From assembly GCA_963556195.1 (NCBI GenBank), contig CAUVYP010001208.1, positions 620,001 through 684,000 of the forward strand: a stretch of 64,000 nt of DNA. The letters run 5' to 3'. Under the pieces are notes generated by a model, which did no database searches, was not told the DNA's origin, and was given only the letters and a program-made list of their open reading frames with translations. Both the position numbers and the translations under genes were made by a program. Source of the stretch: Sepiola atlantica (lineage: Eukaryota; Mollusca; Cephalopoda; Sepiida; Sepiolidae). Position 1 is the stretch's first letter. Each line of letters opens with the position of its first letter. Below, piece after piece: positions 1-11,044 of this stretch.

Positions 1-71
1 TTCAGAAGTGCAGCTCTTGTACTGCCGGAGATATGTCGATACAAACTGAATACGCAAAACATCAACAAAAT
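1..71 (+). repeat. Partial monomer at left window edge
   Basis: This is monomer positions 116-186, beginning TTCAGAAGTG and ending in the usual CATCAACAAAAT. The class-defining block lies outside the window, so its class is unknown. The array therefore continues to the left. Confidence 0.97.
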
Positions 72-258
72 TTAGCGCGTTTTAAAGTTGATATCGCTTT
101 TTCTTTATAACTTCCACATTTATTCGAATTGTGCAACGAAACTTTGCACAGATTAGCGGAGTCACATTTTCTACTGAAGTACCAAGTTTCAGAAGTGCAG
201 CTCTTGTACTGCCGGAGATATGTCGATACAAACTGAATACGCAAAACATCAACAAAAT
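72..258 (+). repeat. 187-bp monomer, one-base insertion
   Basis: An A1 monomer with GCTTTTTCTTTAT where others have GCTTTTGTTTAT: one extra T in the run at about 98-102 plus G to C. GCTTTTCTTTAT, without the extra T, occurs at 6209, 8999 and 15507. Confidence 0.9.
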
Positions 259-276
259 TTAGCGCGTTTTAAAGTT

Positions 277-282
277 GATATC
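277..282. other. Conserved EcoRV site (GATATC) in each monomer
   Basis: GATATC lies at monomer positions 19-24 in nearly every copy, so EcoRV digestion should give a 186-bp ladder. About ten B4 copies lose the site by a T to C change (GATACC), for example those at 16065, 18297, 20901, 23691, 25365, 27411, 51222, 53268, 55685 and 57545. The copies at 15693 (GTATATC), 48803 (GAGATC), 48989 (GATGTC) and 54756 (one-base deletion) also lose it. Confidence 0.9.
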
Positions 283-315
283 GCTTTTGTTTATAACTTC
301 CACATTTATTCGAAT

Positions 316-336
316 TGTGCAACGAAACTTTGCACA
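316..336. other. Perfect 7-bp dyad in A-class monomers (example copy)
   Basis: TGTGCAA at 316-322 and TTGCACA at 330-336 are perfect reverse complements around the 7-base spacer CGAAACT. The sequence is therefore able to extrude a short cruciform or hairpin. The right arm overlaps the class-defining block. In B-class monomers the right arm becomes TTGCAGA, leaving only a 5-bp TGCAA/TTGCA pairing. The A2c copies (TTGCCCA) also break it. The complementarity is read directly; any role in protein binding or non-B DNA is inference. Confidence 0.85.
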
Positions 337-363
337 GATTAGCGGAGTCACATTTTCTACTGA

Positions 364-396
364 AGTACCAAGTTTCAGAAGTGCAGCTCTTGTACT
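364..396. other. Imperfect hairpin, positions 106-138 (example copy)
   Basis: AGTACCAAG at 364-372 pairs with CTTGTACT at 389-396, giving eight base pairs with one bulged C and a 16-base loop. It is present in most A and B monomers. The t-suffixed copies have AGTACTAAG, and in full E copies the right side becomes CTTGTACG, removing the outer pair. Function is unknown. Confidence 0.6.
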
Positions 397-816
397 GCCG
401 GAGATATGTCGATACAAACTGAATACGCAAAACATCAACAAAATTTAGCGCGTTTTAAAGTTGATATCGCTTTTGTTTATAACTTCCACATTTATTCGAA
501 TTGTGCAACGAAACTTTGCAGACAGTCGCGGAGACACATGTTCTACTGAAGTACCAAGTTTCAGAAGTGCAGCTCTTGTACTGCCGGAGATATGTCGATA
601 CAAACTGAATACGCAAAACATCAATAAAATTTAGCGCGTTTTAAAGTTGATATCGCTTTTGTTTATAACTTCCACATTTATTCGAATTGTGCAACGAAAC
701 TTTGCACAGATTAGCGGAGTCACATTTTCTACTGAAGTACCAAGTTTCAGAAGTGCAGCTCTTGTACTGCCGGAGATATGTCGATACAAACTGAATACGC
801 AAAACATCAACACAAT

Positions 817-1002
817 TTAGCGCGTTTTAAAGTTGATATCGCTTTTGTTTATAACTTCCACATTTATTCGAATTGTGCAACGAAACTTTGCAGACAGTCG
901 CGGAGACACATGTTCTACTGAAGTACCAAGTTTCAGAAGTGCAGCTCTTGTACTGCCGGAGATATGTCGATACAAACTGAATACGCAAAACATCAACAAA
1001 AT
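817..1002 (+). repeat. Reference monomer, class B1
   Basis: The class block reads CAGACAGTCGCGGAGAC followed by ACATGTTCT. It differs from A1 at positions 77, 79, 81, 83, 90 and 96. These changes add a CpG and shorten the 58-78 dyad from 7 to 5 bp. B1 is the commonest B class and occurs throughout the window. Confidence 0.9.
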
Positions 1003-1188
1003 TTAGCGCGTTTTAAAGTTGATATCGCTTTTGTTTATAACTTCCACATTTATTCGAATTGTGCAACGAAACTTTGCACAGATTAGCGGAGTCACATGTT
1101 CTACTGAAGTACCAAGTTTCAGAAGTGCAGCTTTTGTACTGCCGGAGATATGTCGATACAAACTGAATACGCAAAACATCAACAAAAT

Positions 1189-1746
1189 TTAGCGCGTTTT
1201 AAAGTTGATATCGCTTTTGTTTATAACTTCCACATTTATTCGAATTGTGCAACGAAACTTTGCAGACAGTCGCGGAGACACATGCTCTACTGAAGTACCA
1301 AGTTTCAGAAGTGCAGCTCTTGTACTGCCGGAGATATGTCGATACAAACTGAATACGAAAAACATCAACAAAATTTAGCGCGTTTGAAAGTTGATATCGC
1401 TTTTGTTTATAACTTCCACATTTATTCGAATTGTGCAACGAAACTTTGCAGACAGTCGCGGAGACACATGTTCTACTGAAGTACCAAGTTTCAGAAGTGC
1501 AGCTCTTGTACTGCCGGAGATATGTCGATACAAACTGAATACGCAAAACATCGACAAAATTTAGCGCGTTTTAAAGTTGATATCGCTTTTGTTTATAACT
1601 TCCACATTTATTCGAATTGTGCAACGAAACTTTGCACAGATTAGCGGAGTCACATTTTCTACTGAAGTACTAAGTTTCAGAAGTGCAGCTCTTGTACTGC
1701 CGGAGATATGTCGATACAAACTGAATACGCAAAAAATCGACAAAAT
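1189..1746 (+). repeat. Three-monomer haplotype shared with 14949-15506
   Basis: Order B1-B1-A. The marks are CATGCTCT and AATACGAAAAAC in the first copy, G at 12 and CATCGAC in the second, and AGTACTAAG with CAAAAAATCGAC, or its near equivalent, in the third. The same string of marks lies 13.76 kb away at 14949, with a few extra private changes. Confidence 0.8.
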
Positions 1747-1931
1747 TTAGCGCGTTTTAAAGTTGATATCGCTTTTGTTTATAACTTCCACATTTATTCG
1801 AATTGTGCAACGAAACTTTGCACAGATTAGCGGAGTCACATTTTCTACTAAGTACCAAGTTTCAGAAGTGCAGCTCTTGTACTGCCGGAGATATGTCGAT
1901 ACAAACTGAATACGCAAAACATCAACAAAAT
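1747..1931 (+). repeat. 185-bp monomer, one-base deletion
   Basis: An A1 monomer with TCTACTAAGTACC in place of TCTACTGAAGTACC; one base is missing near 1849. Confidence 0.9.
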
Positions 1932-2117
1932 GTAGCGCGTTTTAAAGTTGATATCGCTTTTGTTTATAACTTCCACATTTATTCGAATTGTGCAACGAAA
2001 CTTTGCAGACAGTCGCGGATAGGCCTTTTCTACTGAAGTGCCAAGTTTCAGAAGTGCAGCTCTTGTACTGCCGGAGATATGTCGATACAAACTGAATACG
2101 CAAAACATCAACAAAAT
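1932..2117 (+). repeat. Reference monomer, class B2g
   Basis: The class block carries GCGGATAGGCCTTTTCT. This copy also has G at position 1 (AAAATGTAGCG in place of AAAATTTAGCG). In the left and middle domains that mark is almost confined to B2 monomers. The change also removes the minus-strand TAA of position 1, which is why two-monomer open frames appear there. Confidence 0.9.
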
Positions 2118-2303
2118 TTAGCGCGTTTTAAAGTTGATATCGCTTTTGTTTATAACTTCCACATTTATTCGAATTGTGCAACGAAACTTTGCACAGATTA
2201 GCGGAGTCACATGTTCTACTGAAGTACCAAGTTTCAGAAGTGCAGCTCTTGTACTGCCGGAGATATGTCGATACAAACTGAATACGCAAAACATCAACAA
2301 AAT
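2118..2303 (+). repeat. Reference monomer, class A2
   Basis: It is identical to A1 in the class block except for G at position 96 (CACATGTTCT). The 58-78 dyad is intact. Confidence 0.9.
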
Positions 2304-2489
2304 TTAGCGCGTTTTAAAGTTGATATCGCTTTTGTTTATAACTTCCACATTTATTCGAATTGTGCAACGAAACTTTGCAGACAGTCGCGGAGACACATGT
2401 TCTACTGAAGTACCAAGTTTCAGAAGTGCAGCTCTTGTACTGCCGGAGATATGTCGATACAAACTGAATACGCAAAACATCAACAAAAT

Positions 2490-3233
2490 TTAGCGCGTTT
2501 TAAAGTTGATATCGCTTTTGTTTATAACTTCCACATTTATTCGAATTGTGCAACGAACCTTTGCAGACAGTCGCAAATCGGCCTTTTCTACTGAAGTACC
2601 AAGTTTCAGAAGTGCAGCTCTTGTACTGCCGGAGATATGTCGATACAAACTGAATACGCAAAACATCAACAAAATTTAGCGCGTTTTAAAGTTGATATCG
2701 CTTTTGTTTATAACTTCCACATTTATTCGAATTGTGCAACGAAACTTTGCACAGATTAGCGGAGTCACATTTTCTACTGAAGTACCAAGTTTCAGAAGTG
2801 CAGCTCTTGTACTGCCGGAGATATGTCGATACAAACTGAATACGCAAAACATCAACAAAATTTAGCGCGTTTGAAAGTTGATATCGCTTTTGTTTATAAC
2901 TTCCACATTTATTCGAATTGTGCAACGAAACTTTGCAGACAGTCGCGGAGACATTTGTTCTACTGAAGTACCAAGTTTCAGAAGTGCAGCTCTTGTACTG
3001 CCGGAGATATGTCGATACAAACTGAATACGCAAAACATCAACAAAATTTAGCGCGTTTTAAAGTTGATATCGCTTTTGTTTATAACTTCCACATTTATTC
3101 GAATTGTGCGACGAAACTTTGCACAGATTAGCGGAGTCACATGTTCTACTGAAGTACCAAGTTTCAGAAGTGCAGCTCTTGTACTGCCGGAGATATGTCG
3201 ATACAAACTGAATACGCAAAACATCGACAAAAT
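2490..3233 (+). repeat. Four-monomer block, copy 1 (B3-A1-B4-A2)
   Basis: This block recurs at 3420-4162, 929-930 bases downstream. Both copies share the rare GAACCTTTGC in the B3 monomer and GTGCGACGAAAC in the A2 monomer, which ends CATCGAC. Copy 1 has GCAAATCGG where copy 2 has GCGGATCGG. One monomer separates the copies. Confidence 0.85.
2862..3047 (+). repeat. Reference monomer, class B4
   Basis: The block reads GCGGAGACATTTGTTCT, and position 12 is G (CGTTTGAAAG). I count 22 B4 copies; nearly all carry this G (exception at 57545). Each is preceded by an A monomer and almost always followed by A2, forming an A-B4-A2 cassette. Confidence 0.88.
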
Positions 3234-3419
3234 TTAGCGCGTTTTAAAGTTGATATCGCTTTTGTTTATAACTTCCACATTTATTCGAATTGTGCAACGA
3301 AACTTTGCAGACAGTCGCGGAGACACATGTTCTACTGAAGTACCAAGTTTCAGAAGTGCAGCTCTTGTACTGCCGGAGATATGTCGCTACAAACTGAATA
3401 CGCAAAACATCAACAAAAT

Positions 3420-4162
3420 TTAGACGTTTTAAAGTTGATATCGCTTTTGTTTATAACTTCCACATTTATTCGAATTGTGCAACGAACCTTTGCAGACAGT
3501 CGCGGATCGGCCTTTTCTACTGAAGTACCAAGTTTCAGAAGTGCAGCTCTTGTACTGCCGGAGATATGTCGATACAAACTGAATACGCAAAACATCAACA
3601 AAATTTAGCGCGTTTTAAAGTTGATATCGCTTTTGTTTATAACTTCCACATTTATTCGAATTGTGCAACGAAACTTTGCACAGATTAGCGGAGTCACATT
3701 TTCTACTGAAGTACCAAGTTTCAGAAGTGCAGCTCTTGTACTGCCGGAGATATGTCGATACAAACTGAATACGCAAAACATCAACAAAATTTAGCGCGTT
3801 TGAAAGTTGATATCGCTTTTGTTTATAACTTCCACATTTATTCGAATTGTGCAACGAAACTTTGCAGACAGTCGCGGAGACATTTGTTCTACTGAAGTAC
3901 CAAGTTTCAGAAGTGCAGCTCTTGTACTGCCGGAGATATGTCGATACAAACTGAATACGCAAAACATCAACAAAATTTAGCGCGTTTTAAAGTTGATATC
4001 GCTTTTGTTTATAACTTCCACATTTATTCGAATTGTGCGACGAAACTTTGCACAGATTAGCGGAGTCACATGTTCTACTGAAGTACCAAGTTTCAGAAGT
4101 GCAGCTCTTGTACTGCCGGAGATATGTCGATACAAACTGAATACGCAAAACATCGACAAAAT
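3420..4162 (+). repeat. Four-monomer block, copy 2 (B3-A1-B4-A2)
   Basis: This is the partner of 2490-3233, sharing its private variants. Its first monomer carries a one-base deletion (TTTAGACGTTTT), so it is 743 bp long. Confidence 0.85.
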
Positions 4163-4348
4163 TTAGCGCGTTTTAAAGTTGATATCGCTTTTGTTTATAA
4201 CTTCCACATTTATTCGAATTGTGCAACGAAACTTTGCACAGATTAGCGGAGTCACATTTTCTACTGAAGTACCAAGTTTCAGAAGTGCAGCTCTTGTACT
4301 GCCGGAGATATGTCGATACAAACTGAATACGCAAAACATCAACAAAAT

Positions 4349-7138
4349 GTAGCGCGTTTTAAAGTTGATATCGCTTTTGTTTATAACTTCCACATTTATT
4401 CGAATTGTGCAACGAAACTTTGCAGACAGTCGCGGATAGGCCTTTTCTACTGAAGTACCAAGTTTCAGAAGTGCAGCTCTTGTACTGCCGGAGATATGTC
4501 GATACAAACTGAATACGCAAAACATCAACAAAATTTAGCGCGTTTTAAAGTTGATATCGCTTTTGTTTATAACTTCCACATTTATTCGAATTGTGCAACG
4601 AAACTTTGCACAGATTAGCGGAGTCACATTTCCTACTGAAGTACCAAGTTTCAGAAGTGCAGCTCTTGTACTGCCGGAGATATGTCGATACAAACTGAAT
4701 ACGCAAAACATCAACAAAATTTAGCGCGTTTTAAAGTTGATATCGCTTTTGTTTATAACTTCCACATTTATTCGAATTGTGCAACGAAACTTTGCAGACA
4801 GTCGCGGAGACACATGTTCTACTGAAGTACCAAGTTTCAGAAGTGCAGCTCTTGTACTGCCGGAGATATGTCGATACAAACTGAATACGCAAAACATCAA
4901 CAAAATTTAGCGCGTTTGAAAGTTGATATCGCTTTTGTTTATAACTTCCACATTTATTCGAATTGTGCAACGAAACTTTGCACAGATTAGCGGAGTCACA
5001 TTTTCTACTGAAGTACCAAGTTTCAGAAGTGCAGCTCTTGTACTGCCGGAGATATGTCGATACAAACTGAATACGCAAAACATCAACAAAATTTAGCGCG
5101 TTTTAAAGTTGATATCGCTTTTGTTTATAACTTCCACATTTATTCGAATTGTGCAACGAAACTTTGCAGACAGTCGCGGATAGGCCTTTTCTACTGAAGT
5201 ACCAAGTTTCAGAAGTGCAGCTCTTGTACTGCCGGAGATATGTCGATACAAACTGACTACGCAAAACATCAACACAATTTAGCGCGTTTTAAAGTTGATA
5301 TCGCTTTTGTTTATAACTTCCACATTTATTCGAATTGTGCAACGAAACTTTGCAGACAGTCGCGGAGACACATGTTCTACTGAAGTACCAAGTTTCAGAA
5401 GTGCAGCTCTTGTACTGCCGGAGATATGTCGATACAAACTGAATACGCAAAACATCAACAAAATTTAGCGCGTTTTAAAGTTGATATCGCTTTTGTTTAT
5501 AACTTCCACATTTATTCGAATTGTGCAACGAAACTTTGCACAGATTAGCGGAGGCACATGTTCTACTGAAGTACCAAGTTTCAGAAGTGCAGCTCTTGTA
5601 CTGCCGGAGATATGTCGATACAAACTGAATACGCAAAACATCAACAAAATTTAGCGCGTTTTAAAGTTGATATCGCTTTTGTTTATAACTTCCACATTTA
5701 TTCGAATTGTGCAACGAAACTTTGCAGACAGTCGCGGAGACACATGCTCTACTGAAGTACCAAGTTTCAGAAGTGCAGCTCTTGTACTGCCGGAGATATG
5801 TCGATACAAACTGAATACGCAAAACATCAACAAAATTTAGCGCGTTTTAAAGTTGATATCGCTTTTGTTTATAACTTCCACATTTATTCGAATTGTGCAA
5901 CGAAACTTTGAAGACAGTCGCGGAGACACATGTTCTACTGAAGTACCAAGTTTCAGAAGTGCAGCTCTTGTACTGCCGGAGATATGTCGATACAAACTGA
6001 ATACGCAAAACATCGACAAAATTTAGCGCGTTTTAAAGTTGATATCGCTTTTGTTTATAACTTCCACATTTATTCGAATTGTGCAACGAAACTTTGCACA
6101 GATTAGCGGAGTCACATGTTTTACTGAAGTACTAAGTTTCAGAAGTGCAGCTCTTGTACTGCCGGAGATATGTCGATACAAACTGAATACGCAAAAAATC
6201 GACAAAATTTAGCGCGTTTTAAAGTTGATATCGCTTTTCTTTATAACTTCCACATTTATTCGAATTGTGCAACGAAACTTTGCACAGATTAGCGGAGTTA
6301 CATGTTCTACTGAAGTACCAAGTTTCAGAAGTGCAGCTCTTGTACTGCCGGAGATATGTCGATACAAACTGAATACGCAAAACATCAACAAAATGTAGCG
6401 CGTTTTAAAGTTGATATCGCTTTTGTTTATAACTTCCACATTTATTCGAATTGTGCAACGAAACTTTGCAGACAGTCGCGGATAAACCTTTTCTACTGAA
6501 GTGCCAAGTTTCAGAAGTGCAGCTCTTGTACTGCCGGAGATATGTCGATACAAACTGAATACGCAAAACATCAACAAAATTTAGCGCGTTTTAAAGTTGA
6601 TATCGCTTTTGTTTATAACTTCCACATTTATTCGAATTGTGCAACGAAACTTTGCACAGATTAGCGAGGTCACATGTTCTACTGAAGTACCAAGTTTCAG
6701 AAGTGCAGCTCTTGTACTGCCGGAGATATGTCGATACAAACTGAATACGCAAAACATCAACAAAATTTAGCGCGTTTTAAAGTTGATATCGCTTTTGTTT
6801 ATAACTTCCACATTTATTCGAATTGTGCAACGAAACTTTGCAGACAGTCGCGGAGACACATGTTCTACTGAAGTACCAAGTTTCAGAAGTGCAGCTCTTG
6901 TACTGCCGGAGATATGTCGATACAAACTGAATACGCAAAACATCAACAAAATTTAGCGCGTTTTAAAGTTGATATCGCTTTTGTTTATAACTTCCACATT
7001 TATTCGAATTGTGCAACGAAACTTTGCAGACAGTCGCGGATCGGCCTTTTCTACTGAAGTACCAAGTTTCAGAAGTGCAGCTCTTGTACTGCCGGAGATA
7101 TGTCGATACAAACTGAATACGCAAAACATCAACAAAAT
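4349..7138 (+). repeat. 15-monomer tandem duplication, copy 1 (2,790 bp)
   Basis: Order: B2g-A1-B1-A1-B2-B1-A2-B1-B1-A2-A2-B2g-A2-B1-B3. Private marks are shared with copy 2 at the same positions: CATTTCCTACT, AACTGACTACG, CAACACAATTT, TTTGAAGACAG, GTTTTACTGAAGTACTAAG, GCTTTTCTTTAT, GATAAACC and GCGAGGTC. By eye I found only three substitutions against copy 2: one in the monomer at 5465 and two in the monomer at 6209. This is a recent duplication of a full 15-mer block. Confidence 0.92.
6953..7138 (+). repeat. Reference monomer, class B3
   Basis: The class block carries GCGGATCGGCC, one base from B2 (C for A at position 90). In the middle domain a B3 closes each complete higher-order unit, usually with the ending CATCAACACAAT. 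Confidence 0.88.
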
Positions 7139-9928
7139 GTAGCGCGTTTTAAAGTTGATATCGCTTTTGTTTATAACTTCCACATTTATTCGAATTGTGC
7201 AACGAAACTTTGCAGACAGTCGCGGATAGGCCTTTTCTACTGAAGTACCAAGTTTCAGAAGTGCAGCTCTTGTACTGCCGGAGATATGTCGATACAAACT
7301 GAATACGCAAAACATCAACAAAATTTAGCGCGTTTTAAAGTTGATATCGCTTTTGTTTATAACTTCCACATTTATTCGAATTGTGCAACGAAACTTTGCA
7401 CAGATTAGCGGAGTCACATTTCCTACTGAAGTACCAAGTTTCAGAAGTGCAGCTCTTGTACTGCCGGAGATATGTCGATACAAACTGAATACGCAAAACA
7501 TCAACAAAATTTAGCGCGTTTTAAAGTTGATATCGCTTTTGTTTATAACTTCCACATTTATTCGAATTGTGCAACGAAACTTTGCAGACAGTCGCGGAGA
7601 CACATGTTCTACTGAAGTACCAAGTTTCAGAAGTGCAGCTCTTGTACTGCCGGAGATATGTCGATACAAACTGAATACGCAAAACATCAACAAAATTTAG
7701 CGCGTTTGAAAGTTGATATCGCTTTTGTTTATAACTTCCACATTTATTCGAATTGTGCAACGAAACTTTGCACAGATTAGCGGAGTCACATTTTCTACTG
7801 AAGTACCAAGTTTCAGAAGTGCAGCTCTTGTACTGCCGGAGATATGTCGATACAAACTGAATACGCAAAACATCAACAAAATTTAGCGCGTTTTAAAGTT
7901 GATATCGCTTTTGTTTATAACTTCCACATTTATTCGAATTGTGCAACGAAACTTTGCAGACAGTCGCGGATAGGCCTTTTCTACTGAAGTACCAAGTTTC
8001 AGAAGTGCAGCTCTTGTACTGCCGGAGATATGTCGATACAAACTGACTACGCAAAACATCAACACAATTTAGCGCGTTTTAAAGTTGATATCGCTTTTGT
8101 TTATAACTTCCACATTTATTCGAATTGTGCAACGAAACTTTGCAGACAGTCGCGGAGACACATGTTCTACTGAAGTACCAAGTTTCAGAAGTGCAGCTCT
8201 TGTACTGCCGGAGATATGTCGATACAAACTGAATACGCAAAACATCAACAAAATTTAGCGCGTTTTAAAGTTGATATCGCTTTTGTTTATAACTTCCACA
8301 TTTATTCGAATTGTGCAACGAAACTTTGCACAGATTAGCGGAGTCACATGTTCTACTGAAGTACCAAGTTTCAGAAGTGCAGCTCTTGTACTGCCGGAGA
8401 TATGTCGATACAAACTGAATACGCAAAACATCAACAAAATTTAGCGCGTTTTAAAGTTGATATCGCTTTTGTTTATAACTTCCACATTTATTCGAATTGT
8501 GCAACGAAACTTTGCAGACAGTCGCGGAGACACATGCTCTACTGAAGTACCAAGTTTCAGAAGTGCAGCTCTTGTACTGCCGGAGATATGTCGATACAAA
8601 CTGAATACGCAAAACATCAACAAAATTTAGCGCGTTTTAAAGTTGATATCGCTTTTGTTTATAACTTCCACATTTATTCGAATTGTGCAACGAAACTTTG
8701 AAGACAGTCGCGGAGACACATGTTCTACTGAAGTACCAAGTTTCAGAAGTGCAGCTCTTGTACTGCCGGAGATATGTCGATACAAACTGAATACGCAAAA
8801 CATCGACAAAATTTAGCGCGTTTTAAAGTTGATATCGCTTTTGTTTATAACTTCCACATTTATTCGAATTGTGCAACGAAACTTTGCACAGATTAGCGGA
8901 GTCACATGTTTTACTGAAGTACTAAGTTTCAGAAGTGCAGCTCTTGTACTGCCGGAGATATGTCGATACAAACTGAATACGCAAAAAATCGACAAAATTT
9001 AGCGCGTTTTAAAGTTGATATCGCTTTTCTTTATAACTTCCACATTTATTCGAATTGTGCAACGAAACTTTGCACAGATTAGCGGAGTCACATTTTCTAC
9101 TGAAGTACCAAGTTTCAGAAGTGCAGCTCTTGTACTGCCGGAGATATGTCGATACAAACTGAATACGCAAAACATCAACAAAATGTAGCGCGTTTTAAAG
9201 TTGATATCGCTTTTGTTTATAACTTCCACATTTATTCGAATTGTGCAACGAAACTTTGCAGACAGTCGCGGATAAACCTTTTCTACTGAAGTGCCAAGTT
9301 TCAGAAGTGCAGCTCTTGTACTGCCGGAGATATGTCGATACAAACTGAATACGCAAAACATCAACAAAATTTAGCGCGTTTTAAAGTTGATATCGCTTTT
9401 GTTTATAACTTCCACATTTATTCGAATTGTGCAACGAAACTTTGCACAGATTAGCGAGGTCACATGTTCTACTGAAGTACCAAGTTTCAGAAGTGCAGCT
9501 CTTGTACTGCCGGAGATATGTCGATACAAACTGAATACGCAAAACATCAACAAAATTTAGCGCGTTTTAAAGTTGATATCGCTTTTGTTTATAACTTCCA
9601 CATTTATTCGAATTGTGCAACGAAACTTTGCAGACAGTCGCGGAGACACATGTTCTACTGAAGTACCAAGTTTCAGAAGTGCAGCTCTTGTACTGCCGGA
9701 GATATGTCGATACAAACTGAATACGCAAAACATCAACAAAATTTAGCGCGTTTTAAAGTTGATATCGCTTTTGTTTATAACTTCCACATTTATTCGAATT
9801 GTGCAACGAAACTTTGCAGACAGTCGCGGATCGGCCTTTTCTACTGAAGTACCAAGTTTCAGAAGTGCAGCTCTTGTACTGCCGGAGATATGTCGATACA
9901 AACTGAATACGCAAAACATCAACAAAAT
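7139..9928 (+). repeat. 15-monomer tandem duplication, copy 2 (2,790 bp)
   Basis: It directly abuts 4349-7138 and repeats its monomer order and private variants. The three differences seen are GAGTCACATG at the monomer starting 8255 (copy 1 has GAGGCACATG) and GAGTCACATT at 8999 (copy 1 has GAGTTACATG). Confidence 0.92.
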
Positions 9929-11044
9929 TTAGCGCGTTTGAAAGTTGATATCGCTTTTGTTTATAACTTCCACATTTATTCGAATTGTGCAACGAAACTT
10001 TGCAGACAGTCGCGGAGACACATGTTCGACTGAAGTACCAAGTTTCAGAAGTGCAGCTCTTGTACTGCCGGAGATATGTCGATACAAACTGAATACGCAA
10101 AACATCAACAAAATTTAGCGCGTTTTAAAGTTGATATCGCTTTTGTTTATAACTTCCACATTTATTCGAATTGTGCAACGAAACTTTGCACAGATTAGCG
10201 GAGTCACATTTTCTACTGAAGTACCAAGTTTCAGAAGTGCAGCTCTTGTACTGCCGGAGATATGTCGATACAAACTGAATACGCAAAACATCAACAAAAT
10301 TTAGCGCGTTTTAAAGTTGATATCGCTTTTGTTTATAACTTCCACATTTATTCGAATTGTGCAACGAAACTTTGCAGACAGTCGCGGATAGGCCTTTTCT
10401 ACTGAAGTACCAAGTTTCAGAAGTGCAGCTCTTGTACTGCCGGAGATATGTCGATACAAACTGAATACGCAAAACATCAACAAAATTTAGCGCGTTTGAA
10501 AGTTGATATCGCTTTTGTTTATAACTTCCACATTTATTCGAATTGTGCAACGAAACTTTGCAGACAGTCGCGGAGACACATGTTCTACTGAAGTACCAAG
10601 TTTCAGAAGTGCAGCTCTTGTACTGCCGGAGATATGTCGATACAAACTGAATACGCAAAACATCAACAAAATTTAGCGCGTTTTAAAGTTGATATCGCTT
10701 TTGTTTATAACTTCCACATTTATTCGAATTGTGCAACGAAACTTTGCACAGATTAGCGGAGTCACATTTTCTACTGAAGTACCAAGTTTCAGAAGTGCAG
10801 CTCTTGTACTGCCGGAGATATGTCGATACAAACTGAATACGCAAAACATCAACAAAATTTAGCGCGTTTTAAAGTTGATATCGCTTTTGTTTATAACTTC
10901 CACATTTATTCGAATTGTGCAACGAAACTTTGCAGACAGTCGCGGATAGGCCTTTTCTACTGAAGTACCAAGTTTCAGAAGTGCAGCTCTTGTACTGCCG
11001 GAGATATGTCGATACAAACTGAATACGCAAAACATCAACAAAAT
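9929..11044 (+). repeat. Tandem pair of three-monomer units B1-A1-B2 (558 bp each)
   Basis: The units are 9929-10486 and 10487-11044. Both have G at position 12 in the B1 monomer (CGTTTGAAAG). The first has the rare GTTCGACTG, which reappears at 12904 in the next duplication, so exchange has shuffled these units. Confidence 0.8.

Larger units (their letters stand above)
259..444 (+). repeat. Reference monomer, class A1
   Basis: This copy serves as the numbering reference, and I see no private variant in it. Landmarks by monomer position are: TTAGCGCG at 1-8, TTTTAAAG at 9-16, the EcoRV site GATATC at 19-24, the palindrome ATTCGAAT at 50-57, a 7-bp dyad at 58-78, the class block at 75-98 with T at 96, an imperfect hairpin at 106-138, TGCCGGAG at 138-145, and CATCAACAAAAT at 175-186. 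A1 and A2 are the classes in which the 58-78 dyad is intact. Confidence 0.9.

Noticed and set aside
311..330. CENP-B box on the minus strand (TTTCGTTGCACA...)
   Set aside because: The TTCG and the central A of the box core fit, but the CGGG half is replaced by ATTC, so about five of nine core bases match. That is close to chance for a sequence with one TTCG.
259..441. Sixty-codon minus-strand frames repeated in almost every monomer, as a possible repeat-protein or peptide gene family
   Set aside because: They start at TTG, end at a TAA fixed in the monomer, and are broken by indels and stops without compensation. Multiplicity comes from the repeat, not from selection on a protein.
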